Below are positions 8,008 through 16,882 of a DNA stretch of 64,000 nt, in pieces. Position 1 is the first letter of the stretch. Every line of letters begins with the position of its first letter. A model generated the notes under the pieces. The model searched no databases, had not been told where the DNA came from, and saw only the letters and a program-made list of their open reading frames with translations. Position numbers and translations under genes: made by a program. Source of the stretch: an uncultured Prevotella sp. GTDB taxonomy: Bacteria; Bacteroidota; Bacteroidia; Bacteroidales; Bacteroidaceae. Location of the stretch: NCBI GenBank assembly GCA_934256705.1, contig CAKQPF010000012.1, positions 4,872 to 68,871 on the forward strand. Direction: 5' to 3'.

Positions 8008-9702
8008 ATGGAAAAGATAAGCGGTGCAGAAGTACTGATGAAATCATTGGAGCATGAAGGAGTAGAAGTACTCTTCGGCTATCCCGGCGGAGCGATAATG
8101 CCGACATACGATGCTCTCTATGATCATAAGAAAACTCTTCATCATATACTTGTACGCCATGAGCAGGCTGCTGTCCATGCAGCGCAAGGCTATGCAAGGG
8201 TTAGCGGAAAGGTAGGTTGCTGTATAGTCACCTCTGGCCCTGGAGCAATGAATACCATTACCGGCGTAGCTGATGCCATGGTGGATTCTACACCTTTGGT
8301 GGTAATCTGCGGTCAGGTAGGAGCATCTTTGCTCGGTACAGACGCATTCCAGGAGGTCGATGTGGTTGGTGTAACCCAGCCTATCAGCAAATGGAATTAT
8401 CAGATACGCCGCGCAGAGGATATTCCATGGGCTGTTGCCCGTGCTTTCTATATTGCCAAGTCAGGCCGTCCTGGTCCTGTAGTTCTCGATTTTACAAAAA
8501 ATGCGCAGACTGCGGTTATCGAATATAAGCCTCAGGCTGTGGATTTCATACGATCCTACAAGCCTGTTCATACGCCTAAGCAGAAAGATATCGACTTGGC
8601 AGCCAAGATGATAAACGAATCTGTCAAGCCATTTATGCTCGTAGGTCACGGTGTGGAACTGGGCAATGCACAGAAAGAGTTACTGGAACTCTGCGAGAAA
8701 GCACAGATTCCATTCGGTCAAACCATGCTCGGACTGTCCACCGCACCATCCGACCATCCGCTGAACATGGGTATGCTCGGAATGCACGGAAACCTTGCTC
8801 CAAACGTAATGACTAATCAATGCGACCTTCTTATTGCGGTCGGTATGCGTTTTGATGACCGTATTACTGGCAATCTCGCTACTTATGCCAAACAGGCTAA
8901 AATCATTCATTTCGACATTGACCCGTCCGAGTTGAACAAAAACGTAAAGGTGGACCTCGCATTGCTTGGAGATTGCAAGTCAACTCTTGCACTTGTATCA
9001 GAGAAAGTAGTTCCTGCAAAGCACCAATCATGGATAGCTGGATTCAAGCCTTATGAAGATAAGGAATACAATAAGGTAATAGAAGCAGCATTATATCCTA
9101 AGGATGGTCCTCTACTTATGGGAGAAGTGGTCCGCAAAATCAGTGAGGCGTCCAACAACGAGGCCATTCTCGTGACGGATGTTGGTCAAAATCAGTTGTT
9201 TGCCTGCCGTTACTTCAAGTTTAACAAATATCGTTCCTGCATCACATCAGGTGGATGCGGCACTATGGGATTTGGCATTCCTGCTGCTATGGGAGCCTGT
9301 TATGCGGCTCCGGACCGTACGGTTTGCATGTTTGCAGGTGATGGTGGTTTTCAGATGACAATTCAGGAACTCGGTACCATCATGGAGAATCAGATTCCAG
9401 TGAAGATGATTATGCTGAACAACAACTTCCTGGGCAATGTCCGTCAGTGGCAGTATATGTTCTTTAACAAACGTTACTCATTTACTCCGATGGTAAATCC
9501 TGACTATGAGAAGATAGCTGCTGGATACAACATCCCGTGTCGGACTGTCATAAGTCGTGATGATTTGGATGATGCCATCCGTGAGATGCTCGACACAAAG
9601 GGACCATATCTCCTTCAAGTAGCAGTGAAAGAAGAAGATAATGTTCTCCCTATGACTCCTCCAGGCGGTAATGTTGACGAAATGCTCTTTGATGTAGATT
9701 AA
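8008..9702 (+). CDS. ilvB: Acetolactate synthase large subunit
   Basis: Catalytic, ThDP-dependent subunit that condenses pyruvate with pyruvate or 2-ketobutyrate, the first common step to branched-chain amino acids. 564 residues from the ATG at 8008 (MEKISGAEVLM). An in-frame extension reaching back to 7879 would be translated from AAC-rich repeat and is unlikely. Visible signatures are FGYPGGAIMP near the N terminus, the catalytic Glu in VRHEQAAVHAAQGYAR, and the ThDP/Mg site starting AGDGGFQM and closing with LNNN. Followed by the regulatory subunit gene. Confidence 0.96.
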   Translation: MEKISGAEVLMKSLEHEGVEVLFGYPGGAIMPTYDALYDHKKTLHHILVRHEQAAVHAAQGYARVSGKVGCCIVTSGPGAMNTITGVADAMVDSTPLVVICGQVGASLLGTDAFQEVDVVGVTQPISKWNYQIRRAEDIPWAVARAFYIAKSGRPGPVVLDFTKNAQTAVIEYKPQAVDFIRSYKPVHTPKQKDIDLAAKMINESVKPFMLVGHGVELGNAQKELLELCEKAQIPFGQTMLGLSTAPSDHPLNMGMLGMHGNLAPNVMTNQCDLLIAVGMRFDDRITGNLATYAKQAKIIHFDIDPSELNKNVKVDLALLGDCKSTLALVSEKVVPAKHQSWIAGFKPYEDKEYNKVIEAALYPKDGPLLMGEVVRKISEASNNEAILVTDVGQNQLFACRYFKFNKYRSCITSGGCGTMGFGIPAAMGACYAAPDRTVCMFAGDGGFQMTIQELGTIMENQIPVKMIMLNNNFLGNVRQWQYMFFNKRYSFTPMVNPDYEKIAAGYNIPCRTVISRDDLDDAIREMLDTKGPYLLQVAVKEEDNVLPMTPPGGNVDEMLFDVD

Positions 9703-9816
9703 GGTGAGAGCTTTGAGTGTTCACTTATAATAATGTAAGATTACTTGCAAAGAAGGTAAGTATTACAGAATTGTATTTGAATATTCGCAAGAAACTACAT
9801 CTGATATTAAAACCAC

Positions 9817-10650
9817 ATGAATATGAATTCAGAAAAGAAATACGGAAATACAGATTGCGGGGACTATAATAAAGAAGCGAACTGCAAAGAAGAATTAGAA
9901 CTGCAAGCCGAAGAAATGTTTGACGCAGCTGTTCGCGCAGCCGCATCGGTGGATTATAATTCTTACGAGAAGAACCTTGCACGTGAGTCCAAGGCTGCAA
10001 AATATGAGTATGATTCATCAGTACCACCACAGCGTGAGACTTACCATCGCAATGCTATTGCAAGACCTGTCACCCCGAGACATGAGGGCGCCCAGCTCGA
10101 TCATGACGGTCTGACACTCTACACTCTCATCATCTATTCGGAGAATTTTGCAGGTATTCTCAATCAGATTACTGCAGTGTTTACCCGTCGTCAGGTGAAT
10201 ATTGAATCATTGAATGTATGTTCATCTTCCACGCCAGGCGTGCATAAATACACCATCACGTGTTACTGTAAGCCTGAAATGGCTGAGATGCTCGTCAAAC
10301 AGATAGAAAAGAAGATTGACGTTCTTCAGGCTAATTGCTTCGTCGATTCGGAAATCTTCATCCTTGAAACGTCACTTCTGAAGCTTTCTACTCCTAATGT
10401 TCTCGCAAACAAGGAGATAAGTAGGGTAGTAAGACGCTATGACGCCAAAATCATCGAGGTCAACCCTACTTACACCATCGTAGTCAAGACAGGAATGACC
10501 GATGATGTTATCGCACATTTCAATGAGCTGGACAAGCTCGGTTGTGTACTTCAGTTCGTACGAACCGGTCGTATCGCAATCACACGCTCTTGTATCGAGC
10601 GTCTTGATCAGTATCTCACAAAGCGTGCGGAAGAAGAGCACAACATATAG
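9817..10650 (+). CDS. ilvN: Acetolactate synthase small subunit, N-terminally extended
   Basis: Regulatory subunit that activates IlvB and confers valine inhibition. The ACT domain begins near residue 100 (YTLIIYSENFAG) and a second ACT-like C-terminal half follows, ending near residue 277. Small subunits are usually about 160-190 residues. The first 95 residues here are an acidic, alanine- and charge-rich extension with no counterpart I recognise. Codon use does not look odd and the frame is open, so the extension may be real; a later non-ATG start cannot be excluded. A strong hairpin follows the stop. Confidence 0.9.
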   Translation: MNMNSEKKYGNTDCGDYNKEANCKEELELQAEEMFDAAVRAAASVDYNSYEKNLARESKAAKYEYDSSVPPQRETYHRNAIARPVTPRHEGAQLDHDGLTLYTLIIYSENFAGILNQITAVFTRRQVNIESLNVCSSSTPGVHKYTITCYCKPEMAEMLVKQIEKKIDVLQANCFVDSEIFILETSLLKLSTPNVLANKEISRVVRRYDAKIIEVNPTYTIVVKTGMTDDVIAHFNELDKLGCVLQFVRTGRIAITRSCIERLDQYLTKRAEEEHNI

Positions 10651-10669
10651 AAATGTAAAGAATATCAGC

Positions 10670-10703
10670 AAAGGGGATAAACTTTATTCGGTTTTTCCCC
10701 TTT
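10670..10703 (+). terminator. Terminator after ilvN
   Basis: Thirteen-base arms (10670-10682 and 10691-10703, one mismatch) with an 8-nt loop run into a T-rich stretch. It may partly separate the ilvD-B-N transcript from the thioesterase gene. Confidence 0.8.
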
Positions 10704-10783
10704 TTTGGTATTCTTTAATGGTTTACATTAAAAATAACTATTTGAACAGATTACTAAGTTCAACATATTAATAGTATTTTGCC

Positions 10784-11548
10784 ATGGAAAAAATAGGTAA
10801 ATATCAAATGCAAACCGAGTCATTCCATTGTGACTTTACGCATCATCTACAGATGGGGTATTTAGGTAATTACATGCTTAATGCCGCAGATTTTCACAGT
10901 ACAGACCGTGGATTCGGAATGAGATATCTCTTCACTATGCAGAGAACATGGGTTCTCTCACGCCTTTGCATAGAAATGGAAGAGATGCCAGAGCAGTATT
11001 CTCATTTCACTATGGAAACATGGGTGGAAAGCGCAATGAAGTATTTCACCAAAAGAAATTTCTGCTTGACAGATGATGAAACAGGAAAAGTGTATGGTTA
11101 CGGACGCTCAATTTGGGCACTCATAGACCTCACCACCCGCCAGCCACTCGACATACTTGAGGTAAACGATGGCGATGTAAAGAACTGGGTAGTGGAGGAT
11201 AAGGAATGTCCGATTGCCGTGCCAGGAAGAGTTAAGATGGGTAAAGATGCAGAATATGTACGCTCTGTGGAGACGAGATATTCCGATGTGGATGTAAATG
11301 GTCACATTAACAGCGTCAAATACATGGAGCATGTCCTTGATCTCTTTGACATTGAATTCTATAAAAACTATCGTTTGAAGAGGTTTGACATTGCTTATGT
11401 AGCAGAGAGCCATTTCGGAGATACACTGAAATTCTATAAAGAAAGAATCAGCGAGGACGAACTTGCCATTCGCATTACTAAATCATCACCATCTTCTTCT
11501 GGTGAGACAGAAGTGGTAAGATGCTTGGTGAAATATGTGAAGATATAA
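10784..11548 (+). CDS. Acyl-ACP thioesterase (FatA/FatB-like)
   Basis: Hydrolyses acyl-acyl carrier protein to free fatty acid. The 254-residue double hot-dog protein has the family catalytic region with DVDVNGHINSVKYMEHV near residues 168-184, including the Asn and His of the active site. The N-terminal half carries the FHCDFTHHLQMGYLGN type opening of acyl-ACP thioesterases. It lies between ilvN and ilvC. A link to branched-chain fatty acid turnover, which starts from the same keto acids, is possible but is inference. Confidence 0.85.
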   Translation: MEKIGKYQMQTESFHCDFTHHLQMGYLGNYMLNAADFHSTDRGFGMRYLFTMQRTWVLSRLCIEMEEMPEQYSHFTMETWVESAMKYFTKRNFCLTDDETGKVYGYGRSIWALIDLTTRQPLDILEVNDGDVKNWVVEDKECPIAVPGRVKMGKDAEYVRSVETRYSDVDVNGHINSVKYMEHVLDLFDIEFYKNYRLKRFDIAYVAESHFGDTLKFYKERISEDELAIRITKSSPSSSGETEVVRCLVKYVKI

Positions 11549-11663
11549 TCCATACGGACATACCGTTTGCTCGTATTTTTGTCCAATTAACTCATTACCA
11601 TTTGATAAATAATATGATTTTGTAATTGAATTATGTTAATATGGTAAAAAAATGACATTTTTC

Positions 11664-11694
11664 TTTGTGCTTTCATAATAAATTACTACCTTTG
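11664..11694 (+). promoter_or_regulatory. ilvC promoter
   Basis: TTTG at 11664-11667, exactly 19 bp, TACCTTTG at 11687-11694. A textbook Bacteroidota promoter, so ilvC can be transcribed apart from the upstream ilv genes. The leader is about 45 nt. Confidence 0.88.
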
Positions 11695-11745
11695 CATCGT
11701 AAAAAGATAACAGAATAATAGTTGTTAATATAAAACTAAAGAAAA

Positions 11746-12789
11746 ATGGCAAAAATGAATTTTGGTGGCGTTATCGAAGAGGTAATGACACGTGAAGAAT
11801 TCCCACTCGAGAAGGCTCGTGAGATTCTTAAAGACGAGACAATAGCTGTTCTCGGTTATGGTGTTCAGGGTCCTGGTCAGGCATGTAATCTTCGTGATAA
11901 TGGTTTCAATGTCATCGTGGGTCAGCGTCAGGGTAAGACATTCGAAAAGGCCAAGGCTGACGGATGGGTACCAGGTGAAACTCTCTTCTCTATCGAAGAG
12001 GCTGCTGATAAGGGTACAATCATTATGTGCCTTCTTTCTGATGCTGCTGTAATGTCTGTTTGGCCAACATTGAAGAAATACCTTACACCTGGTAAGGCTC
12101 TTTACTTCTCTCATGGCTTCGCTATTACATGGTCTGACCGTACTGGTTGTGTTCCATCAAAGGATATTGACGTTATCATGGTCGCTCCTAAGGGTTCAGG
12201 TACATCTCTCCGTACCATGTTCCTTGAAGGTCGTGGCTTGAACTCTTCATACGCTGTATATAATGACGCTACAGGTCGTGCTCTCGACCGTACAATGGCT
12301 CTCGGTATTGGCATCGGTTCCGGTTACCTCTTTGAGACTACTTTCCAGCGTGAGGCTACTTCTGACCTTACTGGTGAGCGTGGAACTCTTATGGGTGCTA
12401 TCCAGGGACTTCTCCTTGCACAGTATGAAGTGCTCCGTGAGAACGGCCATACACCATCAGAGGCATTCAATGAGACAGTGGAAGAACTGACTCAGTCACT
12501 CATGCCACTCTTTGCAGAGAAGGGTATGGACTGGATGTATGCTAACTGTTCTACTACCGCTCAGCGTGGTGCACTCGACTGGATGGGTCCTTTCCATGAT
12601 GCTTGCAAGCCAGTTGTTGAAAAGCTTTATGCTTCTGTAAAGTCTGGTAACGAAGCACAGATCTCCATTGACGCAAACTCAAAGCCTGACTATCGTGTAG
12701 GTCTTGAGAAGGAACTTGCTGCTCTCCATAATTCTGAGATGTGGCGTACAGCTGAGACAGTACGTAAGCTCCGTCCTGAGAACAACTAA
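11746..12789 (+). CDS. ilvC: Ketol-acid reductoisomerase IlvC
   Basis: NADPH-dependent isomeroreductase that converts acetolactate or acetohydroxybutyrate to the dihydroxy acids used by IlvD. The 347-residue product has the Rossmann loop GYGVQGPGQA, cofactor-specificity segment GQRQGKTFEKA and metal-binding DLTGERG in the knotted domain. This is the short, class I-like form. It has its own strong promoter. Its probable terminator lies 257 bp downstream, displaced by a small inserted element (12804-13025). Confidence 0.96.
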   Translation: MAKMNFGGVIEEVMTREEFPLEKAREILKDETIAVLGYGVQGPGQACNLRDNGFNVIVGQRQGKTFEKAKADGWVPGETLFSIEEAADKGTIIMCLLSDAAVMSVWPTLKKYLTPGKALYFSHGFAITWSDRTGCVPSKDIDVIMVAPKGSGTSLRTMFLEGRGLNSSYAVYNDATGRALDRTMALGIGIGSGYLFETTFQREATSDLTGERGTLMGAIQGLLLAQYEVLRENGHTPSEAFNETVEELTQSLMPLFAEKGMDWMYANCSTTAQRGALDWMGPFHDACKPVVEKLYASVKSGNEAQISIDANSKPDYRVGLEKELAALHNSEMWRTAETVRKLRPENN

Positions 12790-12792
12790 TAG

Positions 12793-13036
12793 GTTAATAG
12801 ATAGGGTGTCCAGTTCTATGTTCTCGTTTTTGATATGGATTTAACAATTTAATCTGTTGATTATCAATCGAAATAGCATTGTTCTCAGGTGTAATTTTAA
12901 CAGATGAAAAAGTTTTGCTAATCCATGAAATCATTATGTGCTGAAGAGATATGATTATCAGTACTTTGAAACTCGTATCATGTCTTTTTTGAACTAAAAA
13001 CTGGAACTTCAAACTGGACACCCTAGTTAATAGATA
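12793..13036. mobile_element. MITE-like element with flanking direct repeats
   Basis: A non-coding element of about 220 bp (12804-13025). Its ends are inverted repeats: 12 bp identical (GGGTGTCCAGTT at 12804-12815 and its complement at 13012-13023), extending imperfectly to about 28 bp. An 11-bp direct repeat, GTTAATAGATA, flanks it at 12793-12803 and 13026-13036 and looks like a target-site duplication. Duplications of 10-12 bp are typical of IS4-family elements, so this may be a non-autonomous derivative of one. It sits between the ilvC stop and a terminator hairpin. No credible gene inside. Confidence 0.8.
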
Positions 13037-13046
13037 AAATATTACG

Positions 13047-13083
13047 AATGCCGCTTGAGAATAGCCAAAGCTCAAGCGGCATT
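13047..13083 (+). terminator. Probable ilvC terminator
   Basis: Perfect 13-bp stem (13047-13059 and 13071-13083) with an 11-nt loop, followed by a T-rich segment. It is the nearest terminator past ilvC and appears to have been separated from the gene by the inserted element. Confidence 0.8.
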
Positions 13084-13192
13084 ATCTGTTTTTACCAGTC
13101 TTGGCGAAGTGCTATTTTGTCGATATTTATGTTCTATAAAACCGAACTGAGCCATGTGAAAGCCAAAATCTATCATAATTATGTCCAGATAT

Positions 13193-13224
13193 TTTGGATA
13201 TGTGAAAAAAAACAAGTATTTTTG
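13193..13224 (+). promoter_or_regulatory. deoD promoter
   Basis: TTTG at 13193-13196, 20 bp, TATTTTTG at 13217-13224, giving a leader of about 20 nt before the ATG at 13251. Confidence 0.85.
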
Positions 13225-13250
13225 TACCATAAATCAAAAATAATTAGACT

Positions 13251-13952
13251 ATGACTCCACACATTAACGCTAAAGACGGTGCTTTCGCAAAGACCGTACT
13301 CATGCCGGGAGACCCGCTTCGCGCTAAACTTCTGGCTGAAACATTCCTTGAGGATGCAGAACTTGTCACCAATGTTCGTAATGTACTCGGATACACAGGC
13401 AAATATAAAGGAGTTCCTGTCAGCGTGATGGCTTCCGGCATGGGAATGCCAAGCATCGGCATATATTCATGGGAACTCTATACTCACTATGGCGTAGAAA
13501 ATATCATTCGTATCGGTTCAGCGGGCAGTTACTCAAAAGACCTTGACTTGCTCGATGTGGCATTGGCAGATTTCGCTTACAGCGATTCCAGTTATGCGAA
13601 GGTAATGAGCGGCATTGAAGACCACATCATCTATCCGAGCAAGGTATTGAATGACAAGATATTGGACGTAGCCAAGAAAGTAGATACAGAATGCAAGCTC
13701 TGCCATGTTTATTCATCAGACGTGTTCTATTCTCCTGAATCTTTTGAGAATATCTCCAAGCGAACAGATTGTCAGTGCGTGGAAATGGAATCATTCGCAT
13801 TGTTCCACAACGCAAACGTGCTGGGCAAGAATGCAGCCTGTCTGCTGACAATCAGTGATTCATTCGTGAGCAAGAAGGAGTTGTCCTCCGAAGACCGTCA
13901 GAATGGTTTCAAGCAGATGATGAAAGTGGCGCTCGAAGCTGCCATTTTATAA
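13251..13952 (+). CDS. deoD: Purine nucleoside phosphorylase, DeoD type
   Basis: Phosphorolysis of purine (deoxy)nucleosides to base and sugar-1-phosphate. 233 residues, the usual length of the hexameric DeoD class. Phosphate-binding MPGDPLRAK lies near residue 18, IRIGSAG near 85, and the sugar/base site VEMESFALF near 178 with the SDSF loop after it. Own promoter; nspC follows after 22 bp. Confidence 0.92.
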   Translation: MTPHINAKDGAFAKTVLMPGDPLRAKLLAETFLEDAELVTNVRNVLGYTGKYKGVPVSVMASGMGMPSIGIYSWELYTHYGVENIIRIGSAGSYSKDLDLLDVALADFAYSDSSYAKVMSGIEDHIIYPSKVLNDKILDVAKKVDTECKLCHVYSSDVFYSPESFENISKRTDCQCVEMESFALFHNANVLGKNAACLLTISDSFVSKKELSSEDRQNGFKQMMKVALEAAIL

Positions 13953-13974
13953 TGTAATAACCGAAAGGTGATAA

Positions 13975-15129
13975 ATGCAAATGATATTTGATCAAATAAA
14001 GGTACCTGCGTATGTTCTCGAAGAAGAGAAGCTACGCAGGAATCTCTCTCTGATTAAGGGCGTTGCAGACGAGGCAGGGATAGAGACAATTCTTGCCTTC
14101 AAAGCTTTTGCCCTTTGGAAGACATTCCCTATTTTTCGCGAGTATATCAATAGCACTACAGCATCGAGCCTTTCAGAAGCCCGCTTGGCTTACGAGGAAT
14201 TTGGTGCTCCTGCCCATACCTTTTCTCCTGCCTACACTGACTTTGAGATAGAGGACATCTCCAGGATGTCAAGTCATCTGACGTTCAATTCTTTGTCGCA
14301 GTATGAGCGCCATCATGAGAAAGCTCTGGAAACAAATCCAAATCTAAAGCTTGGCATAAGGGTAAATCCTGAATATTCAGAAGTGGGGACTGACATTTAC
14401 AATCCTTGCGCTCCAGGAACTCGCTTTGGCGTGCTTGCAAGCCAGTTGCCGGACAGACTTCCTGAAGACATCACCGGCTTCCATTGTCATTGCCATTGCG
14501 AAAGCGGCGCTGATGTATTCCAGCGCACTTTGGCGCATATTGAGGAAAAGTTCTCAGGATGGTTTGACCAGTTGGAGTGGATTAACTTTGGTGGCGGTCA
14601 TCTCATGACGCGTAAAGACTACGACATCCAGCTTCTGATTGACATGATGAAGGACTTCAAGAAGCGTTATCCTCATCTTAAAGTCATACTTGAGCCCGGC
14701 AGCGCTTTCGCTTGGCAGACAGGACCTTTGGTAAGTCATGTCGTAGATATTGTAGAGAACAACAACATCAAGACAGCCATTCTCGACGTTTCATTTACGT
14801 GTCATATGCCTGATTGCCTTGAAATGCCTTATTGGCCCACTGTGTGTGGCGCAGAGACTATAGAGGGCGAATACGGAGAAGGCGAGAATGTGTATCGTCT
14901 CGGAGGTAACAGTTGCCTTTCTGGAGACTGGATGCAGTCATGGAAATTCGACCATCCATTGCAGATTGGCGAGACCATTGTCTTTGAGGACATGATACAT
15001 TACACCACGGTGAAGACGTGCACATTCAATGGCATAACTCATCCAGACATCTCTTTCCTTGATTCAAAAGGTGAAATTCATCTGCTGAAGAGATTCGGAT
15101 ATGAAGACTACAAGAACAGAATGGATTAA
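13975..15129 (+). CDS. nspC: Carboxynorspermidine/carboxyspermidine decarboxylase
   Basis: PLP enzyme of the alanine-racemase-fold decarboxylases that releases spermidine (or norspermidine) from its carboxylated precursor, the route used by gut Bacteroidota. The PLP lysine lies in ILAFKAFALW near residue 43, the phosphate-binding glycines in NFGGGHL, EPGSAFAW further on, and the second-subunit cysteine in GGNSCLSGDW. 384 residues as expected. A second in-frame ATG at 13981 is equally possible as start. The partner carboxyspermidine dehydrogenase is not in this window. Confidence 0.92.
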   Translation: MQMIFDQIKVPAYVLEEEKLRRNLSLIKGVADEAGIETILAFKAFALWKTFPIFREYINSTTASSLSEARLAYEEFGAPAHTFSPAYTDFEIEDISRMSSHLTFNSLSQYERHHEKALETNPNLKLGIRVNPEYSEVGTDIYNPCAPGTRFGVLASQLPDRLPEDITGFHCHCHCESGADVFQRTLAHIEEKFSGWFDQLEWINFGGGHLMTRKDYDIQLLIDMMKDFKKRYPHLKVILEPGSAFAWQTGPLVSHVVDIVENNNIKTAILDVSFTCHMPDCLEMPYWPTVCGAETIEGEYGEGENVYRLGGNSCLSGDWMQSWKFDHPLQIGETIVFEDMIHYTTVKTCTFNGITHPDISFLDSKGEIHLLKRFGYEDYKNRMD

Positions 15130-15176
15130 TCATAGGTTCTACAAATCATAATAAATTGTAGCAGACTTAAAGGCTG

Positions 15177-16454
15177 ATGGACAATAAAAGAATTAGAGAA
15201 AACGAAAAACCAGTAGAAATGGAAGAAAACAAAGAGGAATTGATGCTCCTGAGCATTACCGGCGAGGATAGACCTGGACTTACAGCCAGCATAATGAATG
15301 TGCTTGCAAGATATAATGTTCACGTTCAGGATATTGGTCAGGCTGACATTCATTCCACACTTAGCCTCGGCATTCTCATCCGTGTCGATGACTGCAACTC
15401 CGGGTATGTGATGAAGGAAGTGCTGTTCAAGGCTTCTGAACTGAATGTGAATGTGCGCTTTGTGCCGATTTCACTTGAACAATATGAAGCTTGGGTTGCG
15501 CGTCAAGGCAAAAACAGATATATGCTTACCGTCCTCGGTCGTCGCCTTGAGGCGAGACAGATAGGAGCAATCACCCAACTCATTGCCGAACAAGGGCTTA
15601 ATATCGACTCTATCATTCGCCTTTCAGGTCGTACAAGCCTGGAGCATCCAATGGAAAAGACAAGAGCCTGCATAGAGTTCTCTGTCCGCGGAACTCCTAA
15701 AAACAAGAGCGACCTCCATTCCGCTCTGCTCAAGATGTCAAGTGAACTGAACATCGACTGCTCTTTCCAGACAGATAATATGTACCGCCGTATGCGTCGC
15801 CTTATCTGTTTCGATATGGACTCTACGCTTATTCAGACAGAAGTCATTGATGAACTGGCAAGGAAGCACGGAGTATATGACAAGGTTGCTGCCATTACAG
15901 CCGCCGCGATGCGAGGAGAAATCGACTTTAAGGAATCTTTCACACAGCGATGCAAACTCCTGAAGGGTCTTGACGTCAAGGTAATGCAGGAAATCGCTGA
16001 AAATCTTCCATTTACGGAGGGCGTTGACAGACTGATGTATGTGCTGAAGAAGTACGGATACAAGATTGCGATTCTTTCTGGCGGCTTCACCTTCTTCGGT
16101 GAGTACATTCAGAAAAAATACGGAATTGACTACGTCTATGCCAATGAATTGGAGGTGGATGAGAATGGTCTCCTTACCGGAAACTTTGTAGGAGAGATTG
16201 TTGACGGCAAGCGTAAAGCAGAGCTTCTGCGCCTTATCGCACAGGTGGAGAAGGTGGATCTCCAGCAGACCATTGCCGTGGGCGATGGAGCCAATGACCT
16301 TATGATGCTTTCAGAGGCAGGTCTTGGAATCGCTTTCCATGCTAAACCTCGCGTTGTGGCAAATGCCCGCCAGTCTATCAATACCATCGGCCTTGACGGT
16401 GTGCTCTATTTCCTCGGCTTCAAGGATAGCTATCTGGACGAGAAGGCGCAGTGA
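15177..16454 (+). CDS. serB: Phosphoserine phosphatase with ACT domains
   Basis: Last step of serine synthesis. N-terminal ACT region (about residues 20-190, beginning LLSITGEDRPGL) likely senses an amino acid. The C-terminal HAD phosphatase has nucleophile motif DMDSTLIQTE (near 219), LSGGFTFF and the Mg site GDGANDLMML. 425 residues total. An alternative start is the ATG at 15219. Same strand as deoD and nspC, 47 bp after nspC. Confidence 0.94.
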   Translation: MDNKRIRENEKPVEMEENKEELMLLSITGEDRPGLTASIMNVLARYNVHVQDIGQADIHSTLSLGILIRVDDCNSGYVMKEVLFKASELNVNVRFVPISLEQYEAWVARQGKNRYMLTVLGRRLEARQIGAITQLIAEQGLNIDSIIRLSGRTSLEHPMEKTRACIEFSVRGTPKNKSDLHSALLKMSSELNIDCSFQTDNMYRRMRRLICFDMDSTLIQTEVIDELARKHGVYDKVAAITAAAMRGEIDFKESFTQRCKLLKGLDVKVMQEIAENLPFTEGVDRLMYVLKKYGYKIAILSGGFTFFGEYIQKKYGIDYVYANELEVDENGLLTGNFVGEIVDGKRKAELLRLIAQVEKVDLQQTIAVGDGANDLMMLSEAGLGIAFHAKPRVVANARQSINTIGLDGVLYFLGFKDSYLDEKAQ

Positions 16455-16882
16455 TAATGCTGACATTTCAGTCAGATCCGTTTTCGTTTCTGCTTGACGG
16501 TGGGTTCAGATCCGCTTTTCATGCAAAGCAGAACGAGTGGCTAAGATATTCATTTGCTGTTAGTGGAAAAACAGAACAAAAACGACATCTTAATGCTTTC
16601 GTGAAGCGAAAGCGAAGATATTGCGATGCGAAAGCATAGATATTACACGGTGAAAGCATAGTTATTAGGACCTAATAACTATGCTTTCGCAATACAATAA
16701 CTATGCTATTATAATATTCTTATTATCAGATTGTTACAAAGGCTTATAAAGAGCGCGACTTCGTAACGGAAAAATGGAACAAAGCAAAGTGTCAGTTCTA
16801 CATAAAATGCTATTATTGAGCTTGAACGATTGCAATGAAACGAAAGTTCAGAATGGGCATTATGTGGAACGGACACTTGCTT
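16455..16882. other. Intergenic between convergent serB and exporter gene
   Basis: About 430 bp with no credible gene. The first 80 bp hold an imperfect stem (around 16486-16535) that may end the serB transcript. The middle holds the palindrome described separately at 16652-16688. I see nothing recognisable in 16720-16882. Confidence 0.6.
16652..16688. repeat. GCATAG-type palindromic repeat, copy A
   Basis: Perfect 18-bp arms (16652-16669 and 16671-16688) around one base, built on GAAAGCATAGTTATTAGG. Related half-units lie nearby at 16630-16644 and 16695-16712. The same vocabulary recurs at 28511-28594 and 44185-44237. Confidence 0.8.

Noticed and set aside
12794..13075. A 93-codon minus-strand frame across the inserted element
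   Set aside because: It spans both ends of the MITE-like element, the target duplications and the terminator, so it cannot be an ancestral gene. No domain recognised.
16451..16639. A 62-codon frame after serB
   Set aside because: Overlaps the serB stop and runs into palindromic repeats; composition not protein-like.
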